DNA from: a candidate division WOR-3 bacterium
GTDB taxonomy: Bacteria > Hydrothermota > Hydrothermia > UBA1063
DNA length: 64,000 bases
Assembly: GCA_039803545.1 (NCBI GenBank)
Contig: JBDRYS010000001.1
Span: forward strand, 561,866 to 625,865
Reading direction: 5' to 3'
Positions 1-8,476 of this stretch are shown here, piece by piece (position 1 is the first letter of the stretch; each line of letters starts with the position of its first letter). The notes under the pieces were generated by a model, which had not been told where the DNA came from, did no database searches, and was given only the letters and a program-made list of their open reading frames with translations. A program made the translations under genes and the position numbers.

Positions 1-1
1 G

Positions 2-118
2 ACAAAGACCTTGTTAGAGTCAATTTTAAACGACGAGGAAAACCATATTGACGAAATAGAAGAGCAACTTGATCAAATCAAACAGATGGGTATACAGAAT
101 TACTTAGCGAAACAATAA
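2..118 (+). CDS. Bacterioferritin, C-terminal end (partial)
   Basis: This is the last 38 codons of a gene that begins before the window. The visible residues contain DEENHIDEIEEQLDQI followed by GIQNYLAKQ, which matches the last helix and the NYL-x-x-Q end typical of bacterioferritins. The glutamate and histidine of DEENHID lie where the family has ferroxidase metal ligands. By family knowledge it stores iron and detoxifies peroxide or oxygen. A strong terminator follows it. The N-terminal part, and therefore the haem-binding methionine, cannot be seen; a Dps-like ferritin is the alternative. Confidence 0.75.
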   Translation, partial: TKTLLESILNDEENHIDEIEEQLDQIKQMGIQNYLAKQ

Positions 119-139
119 AAAATTCTTGGTGGAAAATAG

Positions 140-165
140 AAGGGGAGGGGTTAACCCCTCCCCTT
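140..165. terminator. Bidirectional rho-independent terminator
   Basis: A perfect 26-base palindrome forms a 13-bp stem with no unpaired loop in the DNA reading; in RNA the centre TTAA would form the loop. It is followed on the + strand by a T-rich run (TGTTTTTT). It sits between two genes ending towards each other, so it probably ends the bacterioferritin transcript and, less strongly, the vWA transcript from the other side. Confidence 0.85.
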
Positions 166-187
166 TGTTTTTTAGTTGATATTAAGT

Positions 188-1207
188 TTATGGTGCAACA
201 AATTGCCATATCTTAGTCAACGTATTTCCACCAGAAGTAATTTTAATCTTCCCAAATATTGAAGAGCCCGTACCAGGGATGGGAGTTATCTTAGCAATCA
301 CCTTGCTATATCCTTGCGATAAGCCAAATCCCATCGAATTGAAAACGGTTTCGAGAGCATTTGCCTCAACTGCATTAGCGAAAACACCGCCTGTAGAATT
401 TGCAACCCGCTTTAATTCAGTAAAATCAACACTACCGGTATCTCCAAGTCCCACCGCATATATAGGAATTCCATAGTTTTTCGCCTTGTTTATTACGCTA
501 TCACTGGTAATTGGGTCACTTTCATTATCTTCACCGTCTGTCAGCACAAGAATTGCGTGACCATATCCCGACTCTCTTCTATTGTATACATAATCGAGAA
601 GATACCAGAGAGACAAATACAGGGGAGTCCCACCTAATTCAGTTGCACTATCGGCGGCAGTAAAGAGGCCAGTAGTATCTGAAACATAAACAAAATCCTG
701 CAGAACTCTCAAATAGTAGTCATCTATCCCATCACCATTGGCGTCCCCACTACTTCCTGCAAAATCGAAGATTCCGGCCTTGTGTAAGTTATTATTCGAT
801 AAAAGCAGTCTTATAAAATCCTTTGAAGCCGTAACTCTTACCCTATTTGGATCATTCCATTCCATACTGCCACTGGAATCGAGTAACAAGGCCACTTTTA
901 TTTTCCCGGTAGAACTCGGCTGGACGTAGGTAACATCAACAAGCTGGATTTTATAAGAACCAATCGAAGGTTTAACTGAATCTAAAATAACATGAGCTTG
1001 ATTATCAGAGAGCCTTATCACATTGTCTTCATTATCCAGCGCTATAACATTAAGATTGAATTTTCCGGTGGACTGGAAATCCGATTGAGGGACAGCGTCA
1101 CCCAAGAGCCGCAACTCTTTAAGTTCTGGCGTGTTATCGGGCAACTTAATACAGCTCGACAACAACAAGACTACACCCATTATTATAAGTACCTTTAACC
1201 TTGACAT
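188..1207 (-). CDS. vWA-domain lipoprotein
   Basis: This is a predicted lipoprotein of about 339 residues. The start is the ATG at 1207 because an AAGGAGGT ribosome site lies just upstream and a lipoprotein signal peptide begins there, with the lipobox LLSSC and the lipidated cysteine near residue 19. A von Willebrand A domain follows, with the metal-ion site DSSGSM near residues 110-117 and a later DGEDNES segment resembling the third metal-site loop. Such domains bind proteins in a metal-dependent way, here presumably at the cell envelope. The gene stands alone, reads towards the bacterioferritin terminator, and has a consensus promoter and a hairpin leader. The partner is unknown. Confidence 0.85.
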   Translation of the reverse strand: MSRLKVLIIMGVVLLLSSCIKLPDNTPELKELRLLGDAVPQSDFQSTGKFNLNVIALDNEDNVIRLSDNQAHVILDSVKPSIGSYKIQLVDVTYVQPSSTGKIKVALLLDSSGSMEWNDPNRVRVTASKDFIRLLLSNNNLHKAGIFDFAGSSGDANGDGIDDYYLRVLQDFVYVSDTTGLFTAADSATELGGTPLYLSLWYLLDYVYNRRESGYGHAILVLTDGEDNESDPITSDSVINKAKNYGIPIYAVGLGDTGSVDFTELKRVANSTGGVFANAVEANALETVFNSMGFGLSQGYSKVIAKITPIPGTGSSIFGKIKITSGGNTLTKIWQFVAP

Positions 1208-1222
1208 ATAACCTCCTTTAGC

Positions 1223-1260
1223 CTCAAACTTAGATCCGGGACTCAAGATATAAGTTTGAG
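1223..1260 (-). promoter_or_regulatory. Leader hairpin before vWA lipoprotein
   Basis: CTCAAACTTA (1223-1232 on the + strand) and TAAGTTTGAG (1251-1260) form a perfect 10-bp inverted repeat around an 18-base loop. It lies between the predicted transcription start near 1263 and the ribosome site at 1211-1218, so it would be the first structure in the mRNA. It does not cover the ribosome site. A role in mRNA stability, or as an operator, is inferred only. Confidence 0.55.
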
Positions 1261-1269
1261 ACGGTTTAG

Positions 1270-1298
1270 ATTATACAGATTTTTTAAATTTCTGTCAA
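1270..1298 (-). promoter_or_regulatory. Consensus sigma-70 promoter of vWA lipoprotein
   Basis: Read on the minus strand, TTGACA (1298-1293), a 17-base spacer and TATAAT (1275-1270) match the bacterial housekeeping consensus exactly. Transcription would start near 1263, giving a leader of about 56 bases before the ATG at 1207. Confidence 0.85.
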
Positions 1299-1363
1299 GC
1301 TTTCGTCTTTCCTTAAGGGGGGCCTATTGCAATTAGCCGCTGTTTGAATATTAAAAGCTTTCT

Positions 1364-1392
1364 TTGGAATACCGCCATCTCGAGAGTATAAT
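1364..1392 (+). promoter_or_regulatory. Promoter for leaderless YbhN-like gene
   Basis: TTGGAA (1364-1369), a 17-base spacer and TATAAT (1387-1392) are followed by only six bases before the GTG start at 1399. Transcription should therefore begin at or next to the start codon. No ribosome-binding site is present, which supports a leaderless message. Confidence 0.7.
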
Positions 1393-1398
1393 ATTTTC

Positions 1399-2352
1399 GT
1401 GAAAATACCGGGGTTATCAAAGAAGAATTTGATTATTTCAGCAAGTCTTATCGTTTTGGTTTTGCTAATCATCCTCCTAAAAACGACCTCTAAGGAAACT
1501 TTTGAGGCTTTAAAAAGCGCACAGCCTTCCTATTTATTTTTAGCTCTATTAGCCTGGATTTCCTATGTATTCTTTGACGGCCTGAGATTTGCCCTTGCCA
1601 GTTTAAGCATTGGAGAGCACAAACTTAACTTGCTTACCGCAATAAAAGTTATAACCGTCGGCATCTTCCTGGCAGCAGTTTCGCCATTTCAAGTCGCTGG
1701 TTTACCCGTTCAAATTATGCTTTTAAACAAAAGAAAAATTGGGTTGGGAAGGTCCACAGCGCTTTTGGCAGCACGAGGCTTTATTGGCTACTTAACCATT
1801 TTAATTGCCGTGTTAATTTCATTAAAATACATATGGCCCCCACCCTCAGGAATTGTTAGAGGAATTATCATTTATGCTACTATACTGGTTGCAGGAATTT
1901 TTCTCCTCTATTCTGTTGCTTTGTTTTTGCCTAATTTACTCAAAAAAATCATAAAAAGCGAGAGAATTATTAAGGAAATTTTTTCCCTCAGAGAAACAAC
2001 CATTGCCTTTGTCAAGAGTTCGGACAAGAAAATCCTTCTTCTGGCGATGTTATCATCCTTTGCGTCCCACCTTTCCATCTGCCTCATTCCGTTTTTTCTC
2101 TCCTATTCCTTTAATTCACCTATAGATTTTGGTAGGGCCTTCTCTTTTCAATCCTTAATTCAAGGAGGACTTTTATGGACGCCGACACCTGGGGGAACAG
2201 GGATAGCAGAGAGTGTTGGATATTTTATTTTTAAAGATTTTATGAATCAAGAAATCCTCGGCATATTTGTTATTGTCTGGAGGTTTTTCACCCATCACTT
2301 CGCCGCTGTGGTGGGTGCTATCTTCTTACTGCGAGAAATCAGAGAAATTTAA
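1399..2352 (+). CDS. YbhN/UPF0104-type membrane protein (flippase-like)
   Basis: This integral membrane protein of 317 residues has multiple hydrophobic segments and the family feature GTGIAESVGYFIF near residues 270-285. It belongs to the lysylphosphatidylglycerol synthase transmembrane-region / YbhN family; members are membrane proteins often linked to lipid or lipid-linked sugar handling, and the substrate here is unknown. There is no catalytic aminoacyl-transfer domain, so it is not a full MprF. The start is GTG with no ribosome site and a -10 box six bases upstream. Its 3' end overlaps the convergent recX by 27 bases. Confidence 0.8.
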   Translation: MKIPGLSKKNLIISASLIVLVLLIILLKTTSKETFEALKSAQPSYLFLALLAWISYVFFDGLRFALASLSIGEHKLNLLTAIKVITVGIFLAAVSPFQVAGLPVQIMLLNKRKIGLGRSTALLAARGFIGYLTILIAVLISLKYIWPPPSGIVRGIIIYATILVAGIFLLYSVALFLPNLLKKIIKSERIIKEIFSLRETTIAFVKSSDKKILLLAMLSSFASHLSICLIPFFLSYSFNSPIDFGRAFSFQSLIQGGLLWTPTPGGTGIAESVGYFIFKDFMNQEILGIFVIVWRFFTHHFAAVVGAIFLLREIREI

Positions 2353-2790
2353 GTCGAAACCCTGCCTCTTCAAAAACTCGAAGGTTTCTTGTGGTGTGTA
2401 GCCAAGGTATGCAAATTTGTTCAAAATTCGTCTTAAAGTTCTCTGATCAAGTTTCTTAGAACCACGGGTTATCTTCTCGACTACTTTAATTAAAGCATCT
2501 TCATTAATCTCCAGAACCGGAAGTGTCTCATCAATTACTTCGCCCTTTACACCTAAACCCCTTAAAATTCTCTCAATCTTTCTGGGTGATACCCCTTTAG
2601 ACTGATACTTTTCTGTCAATTCTTCGGCGAGGAGCCGCTCGTTCAACAGCCCTTTGTCCCTTAAATAATTCACGGTAGATTCAATTTCTTCGTCGGTAAA
2701 ACCTTTTTGTTTCATTCGTTTTCTCAGCTCATTTTCGCTCCTGAATCGGAATTTCAAAAGGGTAAAGGCATACTTTAAGGGGTCTTTCAT
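2326..2790 (-). CDS. recX: Regulatory protein RecX
   Basis: This 154-residue, mostly helical protein carries RecX-type repeats: an N-terminal [19 protein letters not shown]-like helix set, then [21 protein letters not shown] and a second repeat with [14 protein letters not shown]. RecX binds RecA filaments and limits recombination. The gene overlaps the end of mnmG by four bases (ATGA), so the two are co-transcribed and translationally coupled. recA is not in the window. The C-terminal third ([15 protein letters not shown]) fits the third helical repeat. Confidence 0.85.
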   Translation of the reverse strand: MKDPLKYAFTLLKFRFRSENELRKRMKQKGFTDEEIESTVNYLRDKGLLNERLLAEELTEKYQSKGVSPRKIERILRGLGVKGEVIDETLPVLEINEDALIKVVEKITRGSKKLDQRTLRRILNKFAYLGYTPQETFEFLKRQGFDLNFSDFSQ

Positions 2791-4658
2791 CCTTTCTTAC
2801 TTTTCAAATTTTCAAAGTAGTAGTACAAAACCATTATGTCTGATGGATTAACTCCTGAAATTCTGGAAGCCTGTGCAAGATTCTGTGGTTTAATCGCCTT
2901 AAGCTTTGTCAAGGCCTCCTTAGAAATTCCAGGAATCTGGTCGTAGTCAAAATCCTCCGGGATTTTAAATCTTTCAAGTTCTTGAAATCTTTCAATCTCC
3001 TTCTCCATTCGTTTAATGTACCCCTCATACTTTATTTCTGTCTCAACCCTTTCTTTAATGTAATAAGGGTAGTCCTCCACAACACCGAGTTTCACAAGGT
3101 CATCATAGCTATATTCAGGTCTCTTCAGGAGTTCATAGGCGGAAAGTGAATTCTCCAAAGCAGGCTTTCCGAGGCTTTCAAGCCTTTGGTTAAATTCTTT
3201 AGGTCTCAATATAATGCTTTTTAATCTTTCAATGAGGCCAAGCCAGGTCTCCCTTTGCCTTAAAAACTGCTGGTATTCAGAATCTTTAATGAGGCCGAAA
3301 CGATATCCATACTTCATAAGCCTGTCGCAGGCGTTATCCATTCTAAGAACCAATCTAAATTCTGCACGGGATGTAAAGAGTCTGTAGGGTTCATCAGTCC
3401 CTTTGGTTACAAGATCGTCAATTAAAACTCCAATGTACGCTTCGGATCTCGATAGGACAAAATCTTTACCATCTATCTTCAACAAAGCGTTTATGCCGGC
3501 AACTATACCCTGTGCAGCTGCCTCTTCATAACCTGAGGTTCCATTTATCTGACCTGCAAAAAAGAGATTTTCTATAAGCTTCGACTCTAAGGTAGAATAA
3601 AGTTGATGAGGCAAAACATAATCGTATTCGATAGCATAGCCCCATCTTAGCACTTTCACATTTTCAAGGCCTGGAATGCTCTTCAACATTCTCAATTGAT
3701 ATTCTACAGGAATTGATGTAGAAACACCATTCAAATAATACTCAAAGGTATCCCGTCCATCAGGTTCGAGAATCACTCTGTGGGATTCGCGATCTGCAAA
3801 TTGCACGACTTTGACTTCAATGGATGGGCAATACCGGGGGCCTATTCCGACAATTTTACCTGTGTATAAAGGTGAGAAGGCTAAAGATTCCATTATTATT
3901 TTGTGGGTCTCAGGAGTGGTTCTCGTCACGAAACACGGCAACTGATCAATATTGAGAATCGGATTTCTGAAGGAAAATCCTCGGGGAGGGACATCCCCTT
4001 CCTGGATCTCCATCTTTGAAAGGTCTACACTTCGGATATCAATCCTTGGAGAGGTCCCTGTTTTAAACCTGCCAAGTTTAAACCCAAGATTTCTTAAACT
4101 ATTTGAAAGCTCAATGGAGGGGAACTCTCCTGCCCTCCCTGCAGGAAAAGAGACAAGTCCTACATGTATCAAACCATTTAAAAAGGTTCCAGTTGTTATA
4201 ACAACCGAGTGGGCATAATATTCCATGCCCGATTTTGTCCTAACACCTTTTACTTTCCTCCCCTCAACTAAAATCTCGGTAACCTCATCCTGAACAATGG
4301 TTATGTTTTTCTCATTTTCCAAAACACGCTTCATTCTCTCTCTATATTTTTTTCGGTCGTTCTGACTTCTCAATGACCAAACCGCAGGGCCTTTGGAAGT
4401 ATTAAGGAGTTTAACCTGAATCGCTGTTTCATCCGCAGCGACACCGATTTCCCCACCAAGGGCATCCACCTCTTTTACAAGGTGCGACTTTGCAAGGCCT
4501 CCTATGGCTGGATTGCAGGACATCTGACCAATCTGATCAATATTTATCGTAACAACTAAGACTTTACCACCCATTCTTGCTGCGGCAAGGGCAGCTTCGA
4601 TACCCGCATGTCCAGCGCCGACAACAATTACGTCATATTTTTCTTTGAGAACTTCCAT
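2787..4658 (-). CDS. mnmG: tRNA uridine 5-carboxymethylaminomethyl modification enzyme MnmG
   Basis: MnmG (GidA), with MnmE, modifies the wobble uridine of several tRNAs using FAD, NADH and methylene-tetrahydrofolate. The N-terminus has the FAD motif [12 protein letters not shown], followed by [24 protein letters not shown] and GTFLNG. A second family signature is [14 protein letters not shown], and the C-terminal helical domain contains [21 protein letters not shown]. With the ATG at 4658 the protein has about 623 residues, the usual length. The frame stays open another 40 codons upstream, but that part does not resemble the family. There is no ribosome site, and a promoter ends seven bases before the ATG. 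Confidence 0.95.
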   Translation of the reverse strand: MEVLKEKYDVIVVGAGHAGIEAALAAARMGGKVLVVTINIDQIGQMSCNPAIGGLAKSHLVKEVDALGGEIGVAADETAIQVKLLNTSKGPAVWSLRSQNDRKKYRERMKRVLENEKNITIVQDEVTEILVEGRKVKGVRTKSGMEYYAHSVVITTGTFLNGLIHVGLVSFPAGRAGEFPSIELSNSLRNLGFKLGRFKTGTSPRIDIRSVDLSKMEIQEGDVPPRGFSFRNPILNIDQLPCFVTRTTPETHKIIMESLAFSPLYTGKIVGIGPRYCPSIEVKVVQFADRESHRVILEPDGRDTFEYYLNGVSTSIPVEYQLRMLKSIPGLENVKVLRWGYAIEYDYVLPHQLYSTLESKLIENLFFAGQINGTSGYEEAAAQGIVAGINALLKIDGKDFVLSRSEAYIGVLIDDLVTKGTDEPYRLFTSRAEFRLVLRMDNACDRLMKYGYRFGLIKDSEYQQFLRQRETWLGLIERLKSIILRPKEFNQRLESLGKPALENSLSAYELLKRPEYSYDDLVKLGVVEDYPYYIKERVETEIKYEGYIKRMEKEIERFQELERFKIPEDFDYDQIPGISKEALTKLKAIKPQNLAQASRISGVNPSDIMVLYYYFENLKSKKG

Positions 4659-4665
4659 CAAATTA

Positions 4666-4694
4666 ATGATAATTCGCTGAGTTTGAAAAACCAA
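4666..4694 (-). promoter_or_regulatory. Promoter for leaderless mnmG
   Basis: On the minus strand TTGGTT (4694-4689), 17 bases, TATCAT (4671-4666), then seven bases to the ATG at 4658. The -35 hexamer directly abuts the -35 hexamer of the divergent promoter at 4683-4688. The match to consensus is moderate, but the geometry repeats that seen at recF/DUF763. Confidence 0.55.
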
Positions 4695-4711
4695 ACCGCA
4701 TACGTTAAATT
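4683..4711 (+). promoter_or_regulatory. Promoter for leaderless GAF/HD-GYP gene
   Basis: TTGAAA (4683-4688), a 17-base spacer and TAAATT (4706-4711) lie seven bases before the ATG at 4719. No ribosome site is seen, so the mRNA is probably leaderless. The promoter overlaps the divergent mnmG promoter, so polymerase binding at the two should be mutually exclusive. Confidence 0.6.
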
Positions 4712-4718
4712 TAAGTAC

Positions 4719-5879
4719 ATGGACAACTCTGGAATTTATAAAATTTTGTACGATATTGGCATATCGCTTTCTTCCCAACCAGATATCAACAAATTATTAG
4801 AGAGGATAGTTGATGAGGCTATTGAGCTTGCGAAATGTGATGGAGGAACGATTTACACCTTAAAAGACAATCACCTCATATTCAAGGTCTCGAAAAACAA
4901 AGTTTTAAAGCAGCAATTTTTTGCTGACGACATTACTGACCTCTTTTCGGTTAAAAAAATTCCCCTTTCTAAAAGCAGCCTATCAGGATATTCCGCACTA
5001 ACAAAGGAAATTTTGCATTTTCCAGATAGAAAAAGTGCCCATGAAAGGGGATTCGCCTTTGACCTTGTAGCACTCTCAGGAGTTGATTATGCCGTAGAAT
5101 CCTCATTAACAATGCCCCTCGTTTCCTCCACAGGTGAGATAGTCGGGGTTTTACAACTCATAAATGCACGAGAAGGTGATAAGATTGTACCTTTTAAGGA
5201 AGAAACGATAGAATTGATGAAATTTTTCGCTTCCCAAGCAGCTGCCGCCCTTCAGAATGCAAGACTTATGGAGGAACTCAAAGAGGTACAATTGGAATCA
5301 ATATATATGCTTTCGACCGCTGCGGAATTCAAAGATAAGGTCACCGGTGATCATATTAAAAGGATTTCGAAGGTGTCCTTTTTGATTGCAAGAACTTTGC
5401 AAACCAGCCGGGAATTCTCCGAGTTGATCCTATACGCAAGTCCAATGCACGATATAGGAAAAGTTGCGATCCCCGATTACATTTTAAATAAACCCGACAG
5501 GCTTAACCCTCAAGAATGGGAATTAATGAAAAAACATGTTATCTTTGGGGCACAAATTATTGGAGAATCTAAATATCCGCTTTTCAAAATGGCGAAAAAT
5601 ATTGCCCTTTTCCATCATGAACGCTTTGACGGAACTGGATACCCTTACGGTCTTTCGGGTGATAAAATTCCGTTAGAAGCAAGAATTGTTCAAGTTGCAG
5701 ATGTCTTTGATGCCCTCGTCTCCGAGAGACCCTACAAGTCCGCCTGGACCTTTGATGATGCTGCAGATTACATAAAGGACATGAAAGGTCAACAATTTGA
5801 CCCGGATGTCGCAAAGGCGTTTTTAGACAAGTTGGAGTTAATTTACAAGCTCTACCAGAAGCCAGAGCAACATGAATGA
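4719..5879 (+). CDS. GAF-HD-GYP cyclic-di-GMP phosphodiesterase-like protein
   Basis: This 386-residue protein has a GAF sensor domain (about residues 10-180) and an HD-GYP domain (about 195-370). The metal-binding HD pair is visible in [14 protein letters not shown] (about 243-256), and the family signature [14 protein letters not shown] is at about 299-312. HD-GYP proteins hydrolyse cyclic di-GMP; the GAF domain probably senses a small ligand or redox state. No receiver or membrane domain is present, so it should be cytoplasmic. The start at 4719 is chosen because the family homology begins there and a promoter sits directly before it. Its last eight bases overlap thiL. Confidence 0.88.
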   Translation: MDNSGIYKILYDIGISLSSQPDINKLLERIVDEAIELAKCDGGTIYTLKDNHLIFKVSKNKVLKQQFFADDITDLFSVKKIPLSKSSLSGYSALTKEILHFPDRKSAHERGFAFDLVALSGVDYAVESSLTMPLVSSTGEIVGVLQLINAREGDKIVPFKEETIELMKFFASQAAAALQNARLMEELKEVQLESIYMLSTAAEFKDKVTGDHIKRISKVSFLIARTLQTSREFSELILYASPMHDIGKVAIPDYILNKPDRLNPQEWELMKKHVIFGAQIIGESKYPLFKMAKNIALFHHERFDGTGYPYGLSGDKIPLEARIVQVADVFDALVSERPYKSAWTFDDAADYIKDMKGQQFDPDVAKAFLDKLELIYKLYQKPEQHE

Positions 5880-6825
5880 AGACAAATTGCTTAAGATCCT
5901 TTCAAAATACTGGGGTAACGAAAGCAATCTAATCGTTCCCAATGGAGACGATACTCTTGCAATTCCTGGGTACGATGATAGAGCATATTTGGTAACGGTA
6001 GACACCAGTCTTGAAAACGTTCACTTCACCGAAGAAATTCTTACCTTCGAAGAAATAGGTTACAGGGCCGTGGCGGGTGCACTATCTGACATCGCTGCAA
6101 TGGGTGGAGAACCGGTTACCATACTTATAGATTTAGAAATACCTGCTCCCCAAACGGAAAAGATTGAATCGATATATAAAGGCATAAGTGCCCTACAGAC
6201 CAAATTTCACTTTTCAATAGGAGGTGGGAATATTGTCCACGGTAATCGCTGGAGAATAACAACCACAGTCATAGGCATTGTAGAAAGGAATTACATTCTA
6301 AGAAGAAATGGTTTTAGACCGGGAGACAAGGTTTACATCACTGGAGATATAGGAAGGGTCTTTTACTTCTTCGAAGAGCTCAAAAATCCCGATCGAAACT
6401 CAGAAATTTTTAGCAAATTACGTGAGAAAGTGTCTTACCCTACCCCTCGAATTAAAGAAATAAGAAAAATTAAAAACGAATACCTTTTGGGTGGCGCTAT
6501 TGATATTTCAGATGGATTGGGTATTGATCTCAAACGCGTGGCTGAAGCATCAGGGGTCGATATTATAATTGAACTGGATAAGATACCATATGTTGAGGAG
6601 TTGAACTATTACAAAAACCGCAAAGACTTTTATTTGAATCTGGTTTCCAGTGGGGAGGAATACGAAGTTTGCTTTTCCTGCAAAAATGAAATTGAATCTC
6701 CAGAAGTAACAAAGATAGGAGAAGTGAAGGAAGGTTCAGGAAAAGTCTACGGAAAGCTAAATGGTCAATTTTTTGAAATTTCAGGGCTCGGATATGATCA
6801 CATTAAAAAGCTAAGCCAGGATTAA
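5872..6825 (+). CDS. thiL: Thiamine-monophosphate kinase
   Basis: ThiL phosphorylates thiamine phosphate to thiamine diphosphate with ATP. The 317-residue protein has the expected N-terminal IVPNGDDTLAI, the VTVDTSLENVHF segment, ALSDIAAMGGEP (AIR-synthase-type ATP/metal site), the GGGNIVHG loop and the late DISDGLGIDLKRVAEASGV motif. It overlaps the preceding HD-GYP gene by eight bases and therefore shares its transcript, while its 3' end overlaps convergent recJ by 15 bases. No other thiamine genes are nearby. Its product would supply the cofactor needed by the POR enzymes, a metabolic link only. Confidence 0.93.
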   Translation: MNEDKLLKILSKYWGNESNLIVPNGDDTLAIPGYDDRAYLVTVDTSLENVHFTEEILTFEEIGYRAVAGALSDIAAMGGEPVTILIDLEIPAPQTEKIESIYKGISALQTKFHFSIGGGNIVHGNRWRITTTVIGIVERNYILRRNGFRPGDKVYITGDIGRVFYFFEELKNPDRNSEIFSKLREKVSYPTPRIKEIRKIKNEYLLGGAIDISDGLGIDLKRVAEASGVDIIIELDKIPYVEELNYYKNRKDFYLNLVSSGEEYEVCFSCKNEIESPEVTKIGEVKEGSGKVYGKLNGQFFEISGLGYDHIKKLSQD

Positions 6826-8376
6826 TTTATCGACCTTAAACCCATTAGGTGAAGTAATCAGTAAAGCCTTGACCCTTGTGTCTCCGTGGTAAAGGTCCAG
6901 GAGATTTTCTGGATCGACAATGGTGTACTTTCTCAGAGCTTCGCGTAGTTCACCAATTTTAATGGAGTTAAAAAGCACCCTTATTTCAACCCCTACATTA
7001 CCGAGCCTGTTTAACTCCTCTAAAAGGTTACCATCGACCTTATCATAAGAAAGGTCGTAAAAAAGCTCAACATTTTCAAAAGGATGTAATTTAAAATAAC
7101 TTTCAAGCTGCTCGAAAAGCTCGGGAATATCTCTTTCATACATGCTGAATCCGCTGGCTGGCTTGTGACCTCCATAATCAATAAAAAGGTCACTCAGATA
7201 ATTAAGCATATCAAGGGAATTAAATCCATAGGGCGCTCTCACTTCAGCTACAACTATTCCGTCTTCCCTTCTACCCATCACAATCACGGGCACATTAAAA
7301 GCATCTTTCAACTGACTCGCTACATAACCAATATACTGGGGTTCTGCATCTTTAAGGTCAATAGCAATATAATCTCTAACAACTTTTATCAAACTCTTTG
7401 CCTTCTCTAAATATGCTTGAGCCTTCAGTTGCCAATTAGTAGATGCCTCCCAAAGCGGTTTTAAAAGCTCTTCTGCGGAGGCGACATCTTCAGACAACAA
7501 TAGATGCACACCTGAATTCTCACCATTTACTGACTTGCCCGAGGAAATGATGGGAATAAGCTCTTCCATTGTGGGCCTTTCATTAGAATAGCCATTTTGC
7601 CTTCTTATTTCTTCAAAGGCCTTAACGAAATTCATTCGGTACCACTCGAAGGCCTTTTTACCTTCCTCGTAAAGGATCCTATTTTCGCAGAAGAGTGGAA
7701 CACGATCCGCTAAGGTCCCTATTGCAGCAAAGATGAATAGGTCTGGCATTTCATCTCTTATGCGGCTTAGGTCCCATCCGAATTTTAATGAAAGTAGTTC
7801 CCAAGCTACTTTAAAGGCCACTCCACATCCTGCAAGATAAGGGAAGGAATCACCTCCGATTTTGGGATTAATCACCAGTGTATCAGGAAGTGTTTCTTTA
7901 ATCTCGTGATGGTCTGTAACTATTACATCTATACCCTGTTCCTTGCAATATTCAACGCCCTCAAAACAGGAAGTGCACGAATCAACGGTAATTAAAAGTG
8001 TCGGATTATACTTTTCTTTTATGTAATCGATTGCTGATTTTGTTAGACCATATGCTTCGTTCTTTTTAGAAGGAATGTAATGTGAAGGATTAGAGCCGAG
8101 GGCCCTTAAAGTTTTTACCATAATTGCTGTTGAAGTTATACCATCGGCATCCTCGTGTCCAAAAATCACTATACTCTCGCCTTTTCCTACAGCCTTAAGT
8201 ATTCTTTCTACAGCAGGTATTAAATTAGGAAGAGTGGAAGGAGGTTGCAGATTTTCAAGGATGGGATTGAAGGTCGCTTCAGCAAGATCCAGATTCCTTA
8301 CACCTTTCTCCACCAAAACCTTTGCTAAGTCAAGAGAAATATTGTAATGCTGTGAAATCTCTTCAATAAGACTCAA
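6811..8376 (-). CDS. recJ: Single-strand-specific exonuclease RecJ-like DHH protein
   Basis: This 521-residue DHH-family phosphoesterase has FGHEDADGITSTAIM (about residues 72-86), LITVDSCTS and the DHHE motif, then a DHHA1 domain with YGGHKPASGFSM. It probably degrades single-stranded DNA 5' to 3' in repair. The start is TTG at 8376, preceded by GGAGGAAAGG; no in-frame ATG fits the N-terminus. It lies 22 bases downstream of the tRNA-Gly 3' end on the same strand. It is somewhat shorter than enterobacterial RecJ, so other nuclease subgroups of the family remain possible. Confidence 0.87.
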   Translation of the reverse strand: MSLIEEISQHYNISLDLAKVLVEKGVRNLDLAEATFNPILENLQPPSTLPNLIPAVERILKAVGKGESIVIFGHEDADGITSTAIMVKTLRALGSNPSHYIPSKKNEAYGLTKSAIDYIKEKYNPTLLITVDSCTSCFEGVEYCKEQGIDVIVTDHHEIKETLPDTLVINPKIGGDSFPYLAGCGVAFKVAWELLSLKFGWDLSRIRDEMPDLFIFAAIGTLADRVPLFCENRILYEEGKKAFEWYRMNFVKAFEEIRRQNGYSNERPTMEELIPIISSGKSVNGENSGVHLLLSEDVASAEELLKPLWEASTNWQLKAQAYLEKAKSLIKVVRDYIAIDLKDAEPQYIGYVASQLKDAFNVPVIVMGRREDGIVVAEVRAPYGFNSLDMLNYLSDLFIDYGGHKPASGFSMYERDIPELFEQLESYFKLHPFENVELFYDLSYDKVDGNLLEELNRLGNVGVEIRVLFNSIKIGELREALRKYTIVDPENLLDLYHGDTRVKALLITSPNGFKVDKLILA

Positions 8377-8398
8377 GGCCTTTCCTCCATCAAAAAAA

Positions 8399-8470
8399 GC
8401 GGGTGACGGGACTCGAACCCGCGACCCTCAGCTTGGGAAGCTGATGCTCTACCACCTGAGCTACACCCGC
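8399..8470 (-). tRNA. tRNA-Gly (anticodon CCC)
   Basis: The minus strand folds as a full cloverleaf. The acceptor stem is GCGGGTG / CACCCGC, and the D arm contains GCTCAGGTGGTAGAGC. The anticodon stem TCAGC / GCTGA holds the loop TTCCCAA, giving anticodon CCC (glycine, GGG). The T arm carries GTTCGAGTC. The 3' CCA is not encoded. Seven T residues follow the acceptor stem directly. The gene begins six bases after the stop codon of the UspA-family gene, so it may be cut from a longer POR-usp transcript. Confidence 0.95.
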
Positions 8471-8476
8471 TTATCA

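Noticed and set aside
1284-1472. Minus-strand open frame of 62 codons over the YbhN start
   Set aside because: It crosses a promoter and a conserved gene start, has no ribosome site and resembles no protein.
4659-4778. Forty-codon N-terminal extension of MnmG in the same open frame
   Set aside because: The extension has no resemblance to MnmG and crosses the divergent promoters. Family homology starts at the ATG at 4658, which gives the normal length.
8373-8390. Five-codon ATG mini-frame in front of recJ
   Set aside because: It is very short and is explained by the GGAGGAAAGG ribosome site of the TTG start; no sign of a leader-peptide mechanism.
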